Origin: Algibacter_G agarivorans
GTDB lineage: Bacteria; Bacteroidota; Bacteroidia; Flavobacteriales; Flavobacteriaceae
NCBI RefSeq assembly: GCF_039543245.1
Contig: NZ_BAABJJ010000035.1
Coordinates: forward strand, 1 to 64,000
Direction: 5' to 3'
Length of the DNA: 64,000 nucleotides
The notes under the pieces are model-generated. The model did not search any database. It was not told the DNA's origin and saw only the letters and a program-made list of their open reading frames with translations. Shown here one piece after another: positions 50,451 to 58,207 of the stretch (its first letter is position 1; each line of letters begins with the position of its first letter). The position numbers and the translations under genes were made by a program.

Positions 50451-51271
50451 CCGATTTCTTTTTCTATAATTTCAACATGCTCTATAACGGCTTCATCTTT
50501 TGGAAGGTAGGGCATCACATTTAAAAGATGCTCAATGGCTTCTATTCTTGCTTTCGTTTTTTTGTTTGCTTTAATTATTACCCAAGGTGCTATTTTAGTA
50601 TGTGTTTTTTTAAACATTTTCTTTTTATATTCCGTATAATCATCCCATAGCTCCAAGGCTTTTTGGTCTACGGGGCTGTATTTCCACTTTTTTAAAGGAC
50701 TCCTTTTTATGTCTTCAAAACGTTGTTCTTGTTCATCTTTTGAAATAGAGAAATAAAATTTTACCAATCTAATTCCCGATTCGGTTATCATACGCTCAAA
50801 CTGATTAACTTGATTCATAAAAACGGCATACTGCTCATTTGAACAAAATCCATTAACAGGTTCTACAATAGCTCTATTGTACCAGCTTCTATCAAAAAAA
50901 ACAATCTCTCCTTTCCTAGGTAATTTATTTATATACCTTTGGAAATACCATTGTCCCTTTTCTTCAATAGTAGGCTTAGGAAGTGCTACTACTTTAAATT
51001 CCCTAGGGTTTAAATGCTCTGTAATTCTTCTAATAGCACCACTTTTACCAGCTGCATCTCTACCTTCAAAAATAATCACAATTTTTTCATGATGCTCTTC
51101 AACCCAATTCTGTAGCTTAATTAATTCTTCTTGTAAAGATTTTAACCGCGATTCATAATTCAAGTTTCTTAAAACTTTTGAAACAGAAATCGTATCATCT
51201 AATAAAAACTGAATGATCCCTTTTTTAGAGTTTAATTTTTTTAAGTCTTTTACTGTTATATTATTATCCAT
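50447..51271 (-). CDS. ppk2: Polyphosphate kinase 2 family protein (downstream paralogue)
   Basis: This 274-residue PPK2 transfers phosphate between polyphosphate and nucleotides. The Walker A IIFEGRDAAGKSGAIRR, Walker B region IVFFDRSWYNRAIVEP and lid region RSPLKKWKYSPVD are present, all within a single domain, so it is a one-domain enzyme. It follows a second PPK2 gene on the same strand by 9 bases, with which it shares most motifs; the pair arose by tandem duplication. The direction (NDP or NMP phosphorylation) cannot be told from sequence. Confidence 0.92.
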   Translation of the reverse strand: MDNNITVKDLKKLNSKKGIIQFLLDDTISVSKVLRNLNYESRLKSLQEELIKLQNWVEEHHEKIVIIFEGRDAAGKSGAIRRITEHLNPREFKVVALPKPTIEEKGQWYFQRYINKLPRKGEIVFFDRSWYNRAIVEPVNGFCSNEQYAVFMNQVNQFERMITESGIRLVKFYFSISKDEQEQRFEDIKRSPLKKWKYSPVDQKALELWDDYTEYKKKMFKKTHTKIAPWVIIKANKKTKARIEAIEHLLNVMPYLPKDEAVIEHVEIIEKEIG

Positions 51272-51280
51272 AGTATAGTC

Positions 51281-52129
51281 TTAGTCAATTTGTTTAACAA
51301 GTCTGTGATAACGTTGTGCTATATTTGGGTCTGGGAATAATTCTATACCAGAGTTGCCTTTGTTTTCATATTTAAATTTAGACAATACATAGCGCATACT
51401 TTCTAAACGAGCTTCTTTCTTTATGTTAGTTTTTATAATAATCCATGGACTAAATGTAGTGTGTGTTTTACTAAACATTTGCTCTTTGTAATAAGTATAA
51501 TCATCCCAACGTTTTTGCCCTTCTTGATCTACTGGACTAAATTTCCAACGCTTTAATGGGCTTTGTAATCTTGAATTAAACCGACGTACTTGCTCTTCTT
51601 TAGAAATAGAAAACCAAAATTTTATCAAATCAACACCATCTTCATAAAGCATGTGTTCAAACTCTGGAACCTGTACCATGAATTTGTCATACTCTTCCTC
51701 GTTACAGAATCCCATAACGGGTTCTACAACAGCACGATTGTACCAGCTTCTGTCAAAAAAAACAATTTCACCTGGATTTGGCATTTCTTTAATGTATCGT
51801 CTAAAATACCATTGCCCTTTTTCAACATCTGTAGGTTTTGTTAAAGCTACAACCCGCATAGACCGCGGATTTAAATGTTCGATAAAACGTCGTATTGCAC
51901 TTCCTTTTCCTGCGGCATCTCTGCCTTCGAAAATAACACATACCCTTTTTTTATGTTTAGCAACCCATTGTTGAAGGTCTACTAATTCTGCCTGAAGCAT
52001 TTTTAACTCTTTTTCATAAGCAAGAGTATTAAGCGTGTCCTTAAACTGCTCTTCAGGTTGTTTTGTTTTAAGAAGATTGATAAACCCTTCTTTCGTTTTA
52101 AGTTCTTTAAAATCTTGTATTGTTAGCAT
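51281..52129 (-). CDS. ppk2: Polyphosphate kinase 2 family protein (upstream paralogue)
   Basis: This 282-residue one-domain PPK2 has Walker A VIFEGRDAAGKGSAIRRF, Walker B IVFFDRSWYNRAVVEP and lid LQSPLKRWKFSPVDQEG. It is the first gene of the tandem pair. The N-terminal TIQDFKELKTKEGFINLL parallels VKDLKKLNSKKGIIQFL in its neighbour. The two copies may have different nucleotide preferences, or form a mixed oligomer; both are inferences. Confidence 0.92.
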   Translation of the reverse strand: MLTIQDFKELKTKEGFINLLKTKQPEEQFKDTLNTLAYEKELKMLQAELVDLQQWVAKHKKRVCVIFEGRDAAGKGSAIRRFIEHLNPRSMRVVALTKPTDVEKGQWYFRRYIKEMPNPGEIVFFDRSWYNRAVVEPVMGFCNEEEYDKFMVQVPEFEHMLYEDGVDLIKFWFSISKEEQVRRFNSRLQSPLKRWKFSPVDQEGQKRWDDYTYYKEQMFSKTHTTFSPWIIIKTNIKKEARLESMRYVLSKFKYENKGNSGIELFPDPNIAQRYHRLVKQID

Positions 52130-52305
52130 ATTTTATGATTAATAAACTAATATCACGTTTTTTTAAATCAAAAAATATGACGTTTGTCAGGTAAAAGAGA
52201 TTAAAGTTAAAAGAAAATCAACTTTTGTAAAGGCAACTATGTAAGCACATAGTATGGTGTATGATTATGGAATATATTGCTTTAGGTATTTGGAAGTTTG
52301 AAATT

Positions 52306-52758
52306 CTAATTGATTTTTGTTCGCAATACTCTATTTTGTTTTTCAGCTTCCAGATCCTTAGCTCTACCAATAACAAGACCAATTAACATCCCTAAAGCAA
52401 GACCTATTGAGTTGCCAGATGCTCCAAGACTAGTTCCGAAAGCAACTCCAAAACACATGCCCAAACTCATTCCTATAGCTGTATAATAGCCTTCTGAAAT
52501 TAAAGAGAACTCCTTTTTTAAATAGGTTTTAAAGGCATTAAGTTTTTTGCTAAAATATTTTCTTTTGTTTTCGGGGTTCGATTTTAAATTCAATATTTCA
52601 ATTTCATTTTCTATCGACAACAATTGGTTTTCACTTAAACCCCTGCTTTTTAAATTTGATAAAATGGAAATAAAGCTTCTGTAAATCTTTATTTCTCTCT
52701 TTTTGTCGGTCTCTTTTAATTGCTTTTCAAAAAAACCTAATGCTTCAATTATGTTCAT
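52306..52758 (-). CDS. Glycine-zipper-like membrane protein, function unknown
   Basis: This 150-residue protein has a helical soluble N-terminal part and a C-terminal small-residue-rich segment (AIGMSLGMCFGVAFGTSLGA, then SIGLALGMLIGLVIGRA) with repeated GxxxG spacing like glycine-zipper helices. A charged tail follows. I do not recognise a family. It lies 247 bases downstream of the sigma factor/membrane protein pair, and the gap contains a dispersed repeat (52841-52941). Confidence 0.6.
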   Translation of the reverse strand: MNIIEALGFFEKQLKETDKKREIKIYRSFISILSNLKSRGLSENQLLSIENEIEILNLKSNPENKRKYFSKKLNAFKTYLKKEFSLISEGYYTAIGMSLGMCFGVAFGTSLGASGNSIGLALGMLIGLVIGRAKDLEAEKQNRVLRTKIN

Positions 52759-52840
52759 AATATTAATCTTTATCTAATACCAAAAGAGCATCAAAACAAC
52801 TGATTAAATTCGTTCCTATTTCCCTTAAATTTCAATATAA

Positions 52841-52941
52841 AATATAACCGTAACTATGGCTATGCTCGTATTTTCTATTTTATCTAAAGAAAATATAATT
52901 CAAATTTATTATCAATCATTTTGAAATTCATTTGGTATAAA
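52841..52941. repeat. Composite dispersed repeat upstream of the glycine-zipper gene
   Basis: The first part (52841-52875) matches 22080-22114. The second part (52886-52941, from AAAGAAAATATAATTCAAAT) matches 59596-59651 with about six mismatches in 56 bases and no gaps. Both blocks are non-coding. Confidence 0.65.
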
Positions 52942-53003
52942 TTAGTGTTCGAAATCAAAAAATATTACACTCATCAAAGATTTATTTTTTTATCCATTCA
53001 AAA

Positions 53004-53642
53004 CTAAGCTCTTAAATCTTCCATATCGGCAATAAGCTCATCTAGTTTTTTTAAAATGCGTCCGTAAACTATTTTTAAATCCCATTTATAAATGCGTCCT
53101 CCAAATATGGCTAATACTACTACGATTGCTATCATAGTAAGTACCCAAAATACAGGTATGCCGTATAATACATAAGGTTGATAACCTCCTAATATTCTAT
53201 TTAAAGTTTCCCTAAAATGACTTGAAAACCCAAAACCAGAAACCATAGCAATAAAAATATATGGGTAAATATATTTTGACATTTTATAATTAACTGCAAT
53301 TTGAGCCTTCATCCAAGTATCGAAAGACTTAAGATATTGATAACTGCTCACGTTTTTGTCAATGTCATTTAAACCTTTCAATAACCTTTTATTTACAATA
53401 ACAATAACATTAAAAAGAATGAACATAAGCACTCCCATAACAGGAATTTTTACAAAAAAAGAAGCTATCAAAATAAAAAAAGAAAATACAACCAGTGCGT
53501 TTAGGTTTATTTTAAACATTCTTTTGAATTTGTCTATAATATGAATAGACTTTTGATTGTAAAGGTTATTCAACTTTGGCGCTACCATAGCATCGTTTTC
53601 TAAAAAGCCTTGTTTCCAAATTGATTCAATTGATTTTTCCAT
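53004..53642 (-). CDS. Membrane protein coupled to the ECF sigma factor (possible anti-sigma factor)
   Basis: This 212-residue protein has a cytoplasmic helical N-terminus (IESIWKQGFLENDAMVAPKLNNLY), two close helices (about residues 50-85), another pair (123-140 and 160-180), and a charged tail. Its start overlaps the end of the sigma factor gene by 17 bases, so they are co-translated. In such pairs the partner often holds the sigma factor at the membrane, but I see no classic zinc-binding anti-sigma motif, so this is inference. Confidence 0.65.
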   Translation of the reverse strand: MEKSIESIWKQGFLENDAMVAPKLNNLYNQKSIHIIDKFKRMFKINLNALVVFSFFILIASFFVKIPVMGVLMFILFNVIVIVNKRLLKGLNDIDKNVSSYQYLKSFDTWMKAQIAVNYKMSKYIYPYIFIAMVSGFGFSSHFRETLNRILGGYQPYVLYGIPVFWVLTMIAIVVVLAIFGGRIYKWDLKIVYGRILKKLDELIADMEDLRA

Positions 53643-54120
53643 CTAGTAATTTTTTTAATCGTTCTTTAATTCTATTGACACGAACACCTATATTGTTTGG
53701 TGTTGTGCCAATTATTTCCGCAATTTCTTTGTTTGGCTTTTCTTCCAGATAAAGTAAAATAACCGCTCTATCAATTTCTGATAGTTGTTTGATGGCTACA
53801 TATAGGAGGTTAAGAGATTCATCAGAAAATGTACAATCATCTTCTATAGCTTCACTTTCAACCATATAATCGGAATTATAGTGCTGACGATTTCTTTTCT
53901 TTTTCTTGATTAATGTCAAACATATATTTAATGATAGCCGGTATATCCATGTAGACCATTTAGCATCGCCACGGAACTTATCTCGACTTCTCCAAATTTG
54001 CAAACAGACTTCTTGATAATAATCTTCGAAATCTTCTTGCGAATCGGTATATGCCCTACAAATCTTTATAATTATTCCAGAATAGGGTAAAATTGATGAT
54101 ATATAAAAATCGTTACTCAA
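53626..54120 (-). CDS. ECF-type RNA polymerase sigma factor
   Basis: This 164-residue sigma-70 family factor has region 2 (YYQEVCLQIWRSRDKFRGDAKWSTWIYRLSLN) and region 4 (IKQLSEIDRAVILLYLEEKPNKEIAEIIGTT) and lacks region 3, as ECF factors do. The signal and targets are unknown. The coupled membrane protein downstream is a candidate regulator. About 340 bases upstream are gene-free. Confidence 0.9.
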   Translation of the reverse strand: MSNDFYISSILPYSGIIIKICRAYTDSQEDFEDYYQEVCLQIWRSRDKFRGDAKWSTWIYRLSLNICLTLIKKKKRNRQHYNSDYMVESEAIEDDCTFSDESLNLLYVAIKQLSEIDRAVILLYLEEKPNKEIAEIIGTTPNNIGVRVNRIKERLKKLLDGKIN

Positions 54121-54459
54121 ACATTGTTTTTCATGGTTAGTGGTAGAAGTTAAAGATTATTACATCCTTTTAAATATTTTTTTTGAATTTTTAATTTTGA
54201 TGCTACAAAAACTCTAAAAAGTTTATATAATAGGAATAGTCAGCTCCCAAACTTTCTAAATGATTGGCGACTCAAGGACACATTAAAATCGCAAACCAGT
54301 TTGGAGTGTAATTGGAAGTTTTTAATACAAAATTTAAGCACAACTTGTTTGTGAAGACTTGAGTGATTTTGAGGATTTAAAATAGCGCAGTAATTGCCCT
54401 AAAATTATTTTAGCACAAGTAAATTCAGAATGGCTCTGCTTTGTATGTTTTTTTATGGA
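54121..54459. other. Gene-free stretch upstream of the sigma factor
   Basis: I see no coding frame or clear hairpin terminator in these 339 bases. Scattered T-runs and short palindromes occur, but nothing repeated elsewhere in the window. It must hold the sigma factor promoter and the end of the HMA lipoprotein transcript. Confidence 0.45.
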
Positions 54460-54993
54460 TTAAGCTTCTTTTTTAGCGCAACAAGCTTTCTTGCAATCTG
54501 CTTTACAAGTTGTTTTTTCGCCAGCTTTACAGCACTCTTTTTCACAACCAGGTTCACAAGTTTTTTTGTCTTTGTTTGCACAGCACGCTTTAGTGCAATC
54601 TGCAGCACATGCTTTTTTTGTAGAAAAATCATCTACGGTTTTCATATCGCTTACTTTGTAGATATCTGCAACTTTAGTTACGGTTTCTTCAAGTAGAGTA
54701 GGTGTAACTTTAGCTTCATTGTATTCAACCATGGCAAGCCTTTTGTCAAAATCTACAGTAGCAGATTTAACACCTTCCATTTTAGAAATCTTTTTTTGAA
54801 TAGTTGCAGCACAACCAATAGCACACGTCATGCCATCAATAGTGAATTCTGCTTTAGCGTAGGTTGCATTTGGGTCTAGTTCTTTTACCGTTTCAGTTTC
54901 AACAGTTTTAACTTCAGGCTTAACTTCATTTTTACAACTAAAAGCAAAAGCTGTAATTAATACAAGTGCAAAAATATGTTTTATGGTTTTCAT
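54460..54993 (-). CDS. Lipoprotein with heavy-metal-associated domain and cysteine-rich tail
   Basis: This 177-residue protein has a lipoprotein signal (AFAFSC at residues 15-20, C20 lipidated) and an HMA domain at about residues 45-118 (AKAEFTIDGMTCAIGCAATIQKKI; GVKSATVDFDKRLAMVEY). The HMA metal loop has C-A-I-G-C, one residue longer than the usual CxxC. The last 50 residues carry 14 cysteines in repeated motifs (KACCA, ECCKAGEK, CKADCKKACC), like a metallothionein. It would bind soft metals (Cu, Zn, Cd) outside the cytoplasm. No metal pump or metal regulator gene is near. Confidence 0.8.
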   Translation of the reverse strand: MKTIKHIFALVLITAFAFSCKNEVKPEVKTVETETVKELDPNATYAKAEFTIDGMTCAIGCAATIQKKISKMEGVKSATVDFDKRLAMVEYNEAKVTPTLLEETVTKVADIYKVSDMKTVDDFSTKKACAADCTKACCANKDKKTCEPGCEKECCKAGEKTTCKADCKKACCAKKEA

Positions 54994-55264
54994 TGAAAAG
55001 ATGTTTTAAAGGTTATAGTACAAAGCTACTAAATAAAGTGGTTTAGTAGCTTAAAAAGGAAAATTTTATGATTCTTATAACATGAAACATTCATAGCTAA
55101 AAGTTTAATACTCACGCAAAATCATCATAAAGGATACTATATGTTGCGACTAAAAAACAAACACAATCACTTGAAATAACATGCGGATTTTTTTAAAAAA
55201 AGGCTAATAATTATTTTTATTCAGGATTTTTTACGAAATTTAAGAGAATTAATCCCGTATAGTT

Positions 55265-55714
55265 ATGAAAAAATTATCGCTTCCCATTCGTTTTGGCTTA
55301 GTTACTAGTGCTGTTTTAATAGCTTATTTTTTGGTTCTAGCAATGGTTGATAAACATACAAATCCAGCATTTAGTTTTGTTAACGCTATTATCACAGGTT
55401 TTGGAATTTACGAAGCTATACGTCTAAGTAAGTTTGAAAACTCAGATAATTTCTCTTACGGCGAAGGTTTTAAAACAGGAATCATTGCGGGTTTTGTTGC
55501 AACTATAGTGTTTACCATCTTCTTTTTGTTTTATGCAACAGAAATAAATAGTGAATTTATACCAGAATTACTTCAAAAAATAAAAGGAGGCTTTAATGCA
55601 GATGTGGGCATGGTAACCTTTGTGGTTGCTGTTATGGGTTTAGCAACAACAGTAGTTTCTGCGCTAACAGTGATGCAACTTTTTAAAAAGACCGGAAATA
55701 TTCCTCAAAATTAA
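55265..55714 (+). CDS. DUF4199 membrane protein
   Basis: This 149-residue protein has four hydrophobic helices and the DUF4199 pattern (SFVNAIITGFGIYEAIRLSK; SYGEGFKTGIIAGFVATIVF). This Bacteroidota-specific family has no known function. It lies upstream of rplU but on its own transcript, since a strong rplU promoter lies in the gap. Confidence 0.82.
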   Translation: MKKLSLPIRFGLVTSAVLIAYFLVLAMVDKHTNPAFSFVNAIITGFGIYEAIRLSKFENSDNFSYGEGFKTGIIAGFVATIVFTIFFLFYATEINSEFIPELLQKIKGGFNADVGMVTFVVAVMGLATTVVSALTVMQLFKKTGNIPQN

Positions 55715-55722
55715 TAATAACG

Positions 55723-55753
55723 TTTGTAGATTAATTAATTAGCAGTATATTTG
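55723..55753 (+). promoter_or_regulatory. Strong promoter of rplU-rpmA
   Basis: TTTG (55723-55726) and TATATTTG (55746-55753) are separated by 19 bases, an ideal Bacteroidota promoter, 43 bases upstream of rplU. It is what one would expect for ribosomal protein genes. Confidence 0.75.
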
Positions 55754-55795
55754 CACTCATTTTTGAACAAAATTAATTAATAAAAACGTTACGCT

Positions 55796-56308
55796 ATGTA
55801 CGCAATTGTAGAGATAGCAGGGCATCAATTTAAAGTTGAAAAAGACCAAAGAGTTTTTGTTAACCGTTTACAAACTGAAGAAGGTAAGAAAGTTTCTTTC
55901 GATAATGTACTTCTTTTAGGTGATGGTGACAAAGTAACTGTAGGCGCCCCGGCTATAGATGGAGCACAAGTAAGTGCAAAAGTCTTAAAGCACCTTAAAG
56001 GTGATAAAGTAATAGTCTTCAAGAAGAAAAGACGTAAAGGTTACCGTGTAAAAAACGGACACAGACAATCTTTAACTGAAATTGTAATTGAAAGTATTGC
56101 TGCTTCTGGAGCTAAAAAAGCTGCTCCGAAAAAAGAAGTTAAAAAAGCAGAACCAAAAGTGGAAGCGAAAGCTGCTGCTCCTAAAGCTGAAGCAACTCAA
56201 GATTTAAGCAAATTAACAGTTGCTGAATTGAAAGACATGGCAAAAGCTAAAGGTATTGAAGGAATTTCTTCAATGAAGAAAGCTGATTTAATTGCTGCTT
56301 TAAGTTAA
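55796..56308 (+). CDS. rplU: 50S ribosomal protein L21 with C-terminal extension
   Basis: The first 100 residues are a normal L21 (MYAIVEIAGHQFKVEKDQ; KKKRRKGYRVKNGHRQ). A lysine/alanine-rich linker (about 104-136) and a SAP/Rho-N-like small helical domain (LSKLTVAELKDMAKAKGI...MKKADLIAAL) follow. Such an extension is common in Bacteroidota L21 and may add nucleic-acid binding. It is co-transcribed with rpmA 25 bases downstream. Confidence 0.95.
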   Translation: MYAIVEIAGHQFKVEKDQRVFVNRLQTEEGKKVSFDNVLLLGDGDKVTVGAPAIDGAQVSAKVLKHLKGDKVIVFKKKRRKGYRVKNGHRQSLTEIVIESIAASGAKKAAPKKEVKKAEPKVEAKAAAPKAEATQDLSKLTVAELKDMAKAKGIEGISSMKKADLIAALS

Positions 56309-56333
56309 TTTTAAAAACTAAAATCGAAATAAA

Positions 56334-56594
56334 ATGGCACATAAAAAAGGAGTCGGAAGTTCGAAAAATGGTAGAGAATCAGAATCGAAACGCTTAGGTG
56401 TTAAGATATTTGGTGGTCAAGCTGCCATTGCTGGAAACATTATCGTAAGACAAAGAGGAAATACACATCACCCAGGTGAAAATGTATATTCTTCAAAAGA
56501 TCACACATTACACGCATATGTTGATGGCGTTGTAAAATTCACAAAGAAAAAAGATAACAAATCGTATGTTTCTATTGAGCCTTTTGAGGCTTAG
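56334..56594 (+). CDS. rpmA: 50S ribosomal protein L27
   Basis: This 86-residue ribosomal protein begins MAHKKGVGSSKNGRESESKR, with the KKGVGSS N-terminal extension that reaches toward the peptidyl-transferase centre, and GNIIVRQRGNTHHPGENV. Length is normal and no N-terminal cleavage motif is present. A terminator follows. Confidence 0.96.
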   Translation: MAHKKGVGSSKNGRESESKRLGVKIFGGQAAIAGNIIVRQRGNTHHPGENVYSSKDHTLHAYVDGVVKFTKKKDNKSYVSIEPFEA

Positions 56595-56620
56595 GGAATA
56601 CTTTTCTTTAAAAAAACTTA

Positions 56621-56652
56621 AGAGCCCTTTCTGTTTACAGAGAGGGCTTTTT
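56621..56652 (+). terminator. Terminator of rplU-rpmA
   Basis: GCCCTTTCTGT (56624-56634) pairs with ACAGAGAGGGC (56637-56647), with one mismatch and a tight loop, followed by TTTTTG. It lies 30 bases after the rpmA stop. Confidence 0.85.
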
Positions 56653-56667
56653 GTTTGAAAAATAATT

Positions 56668-56727
56668 CCTCGAGGATTTGTCTCGAGGTTTCCGTTGAAA
56701 TTGTCATTCCCGTAAAATCGGGAATCT
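56668..56727. repeat. Palindromic and GTCATTCCCG-type repeats after rpmA
   Basis: A perfect 7-bp palindrome (CCTCGAG at 56668-56674 with CTCGAGG at 56682-56688) is followed by GTCATTCCCGTAAAATCGGG and AATCT (56703-56727), a GTCATTCC-type dispersed repeat with internal CCCG/CGGG arms. A further hairpin (AAAGAATTT...AAATTCTTT) overlaps the end of the pseudogene that follows. Confidence 0.5.
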
Positions 56728-56753
56728 AAATAAAGAATTTTAGAAATTCTTTA

Positions 56754-57224
56754 TTACTTCAAAATATCATTTACAATTTTTAAATGATGTTTAGTGTGAA
56801 TTTCTAAAAAGCGAAGCGTTTGTTGTTTTGCTAGCATACCAAAAACGTGGTGTTTAAAATGCGATGTTTTTGGTAATGGTTTAACTGCTTTAATATGATA
56901 ATGTTCTTCTCGTAATTGATTGAATAAGTCTTCTTTTAAAATAACATCTGGTGGCAATACCACTTTCGGTGCTCTTGCTTTCCCTCTTGGGATGTAGCAT
57001 AGCGTGAATAATACTGTTCGTATAGCATTAAATTCTTTTTTATATTTATTGGGATCTGTTTTTATTAAGATGCCTCAAACGTCATTTATAACTTTTAAAG
57101 TGTGGTCTAGTTGCCAGCCTATATCAGATTTCGAAACAGAAGGGTTTATTTGCTTTTTAAAAGGAATATGTTCTTCAACTTGTGCTAGTAGATTGTTTAA
57201 AATAACGATGCGTTTATTCCTCAT
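56754..57224 (-). pseudogene. DUF1569 family protein, interrupted by an in-frame TGA
   Basis: Reading from ATG at 57224 the frame gives MRNKRIVILNNLLAQVEEHI... IGWQLDHTLKVINDV, then TGA (57075-57077), then continues in the same frame to a stop at 56754 (GILIKTDPNKYKKEF... PPDVILKEDLFNQL... HFKHHVFGMLAKQQTLRFLEIHTKHH). The whole 156-codon frame has the DUF1569 (DinB-like) layout with its WQLDH and H-x3-H metal-binding positions. One base change explains the break, so it is either a young pseudogene or a sequencing error. Confidence 0.75.
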
Positions 57225-57311
57225 TGGGAAAATTTATTCCAAAAGATATTAAATAAATGCTTAACTTTATAGTATTGCATTCGCAATTGCAATTTGTTTC
57301 ACTTAAAATTA

Positions 57312-57590
57312 ATGCTTATGCTACCGTTCAGGTCAGAAATTAGAAACTCTCCGAGTCACCAAACCATTAAGATTTTTTTAGCGGATGAATCTTTAGATTC
57401 AAGAATAAAAAAACATTTAGAGCATTTTAATGAAATAGAAGAGATAGAAATAAGGCAAAGTATTGGTCAAAATAGAGCAAACGAGAATATTACTATTTTT
57501 TTAAAAGAAGGTGCTGATATTACTAAGATGAAAGCGTCTATTGATTCTAGCTTATGGTGGTATTTTGAAGAGGATATGGTTGATGAGTAA
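57312..57590 (+). CDS. Small hypothetical protein
   Basis: This is a 92-residue soluble protein (MLMLPFRSEIRNSPSHQTIKI...) with alternating helices and strands (QTIKIFLADESL; ENITIFLKEGADIT) and an acidic end FEEDMVDE. I do not recognise a family. The frame can start at 57312 or two codons later. It is flanked by the DUF1569 pseudogene and the convergent vsr gene. Confidence 0.55.
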   Translation: MLMLPFRSEIRNSPSHQTIKIFLADESLDSRIKKHLEHFNEIEEIEIRQSIGQNRANENITIFLKEGADITKMKASIDSSLWWYFEEDMVDE

Positions 57591-57618
57591 TTGAAAAACC
57601 TAGAGTGTTAATATATAC

Positions 57619-58089
57619 TCATTGGTTTTCACCTGTATAAATGTAGATCATCACATCATTTATACATTTGTTGAGCTCTTTTTTTATTTCCCGTTCCCAA
57701 AACCTAAAAACAGTATAACCTAAATTTTTCAATTCCAAGTTAACCTCGCTATCGCGTTGCATATTACGTTCTATTTTAGGAATCCAAAAACCGCGATTAG
57801 ACTTTAGTTTGCTTTTTCTTTCTTGCCAATTGTAACCATGCCAAAACTCACCATCAATAAAAATGGCTAACTTATATTTTTGAATGGATACATCTGGTTT
57901 CCCAGGAAGTTTTTTAGAATTAACACGATATCTCACACCTTTGGTCCACAAAGCTTTTCTGAATAAGAGTTCGGGTTTAGTGTTTTTACCTCGAATTCGG
58001 CTCATTATTTTTGAGCGTTTCTTGGTCGTATAAAAACCAGATGCCTCATTAAATCGGGGGACTTTTATTTTAGGTTTTTCGTAAGTCAT
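57619..58089 (-). CDS. Very short patch repair (Vsr-like) endonuclease, zinc-less variant
   Basis: These 156 residues follow the Vsr layout: TTKKRSKIMSRIRGKNTKPELLFRKALW at the N-terminus, then KPDVSIQKYKLAIFIDGEFWHGY with the catalytic Asp of KPD and the histidine of FWH. E. coli Vsr has HGCFWH here; DGEFWH lacks the zinc-binding cysteine and one histidine. No cytosine methyltransferase is near, so the usual Dcm-linked T:G repair role is not supported locally. It may be a stand-alone nicking or repair nuclease. Confidence 0.8.
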   Translation of the reverse strand: MTYEKPKIKVPRFNEASGFYTTKKRSKIMSRIRGKNTKPELLFRKALWTKGVRYRVNSKKLPGKPDVSIQKYKLAIFIDGEFWHGYNWQERKSKLKSNRGFWIPKIERNMQRDSEVNLELKNLGYTVFRFWEREIKKELNKCINDVMIYIYTGENQ

Positions 58090-58147
58090 CGTAATTTAAA
58101 AATACGAAAAATCTAACTAATTTTTTTGAGACCTCTATAAAATAAAA

Positions 58148-58175
58148 AAATCCCAAACAGAAATGTTTGGGATTT
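58148..58175 (-). terminator. Terminator of ahcY
   Basis: A perfect 12-bp stem (AAATCCCAAACA at 58148-58159 with TGTTTGGGATTT at 58164-58175) closes a 4-base loop and is followed by A/T runs. On the minus strand it lies 32 bases after the ahcY stop. Confidence 0.88.
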
Positions 58176-58207
58176 ATATTTTATGAGATTCCTTTTTTCA
58201 AAGGAAG

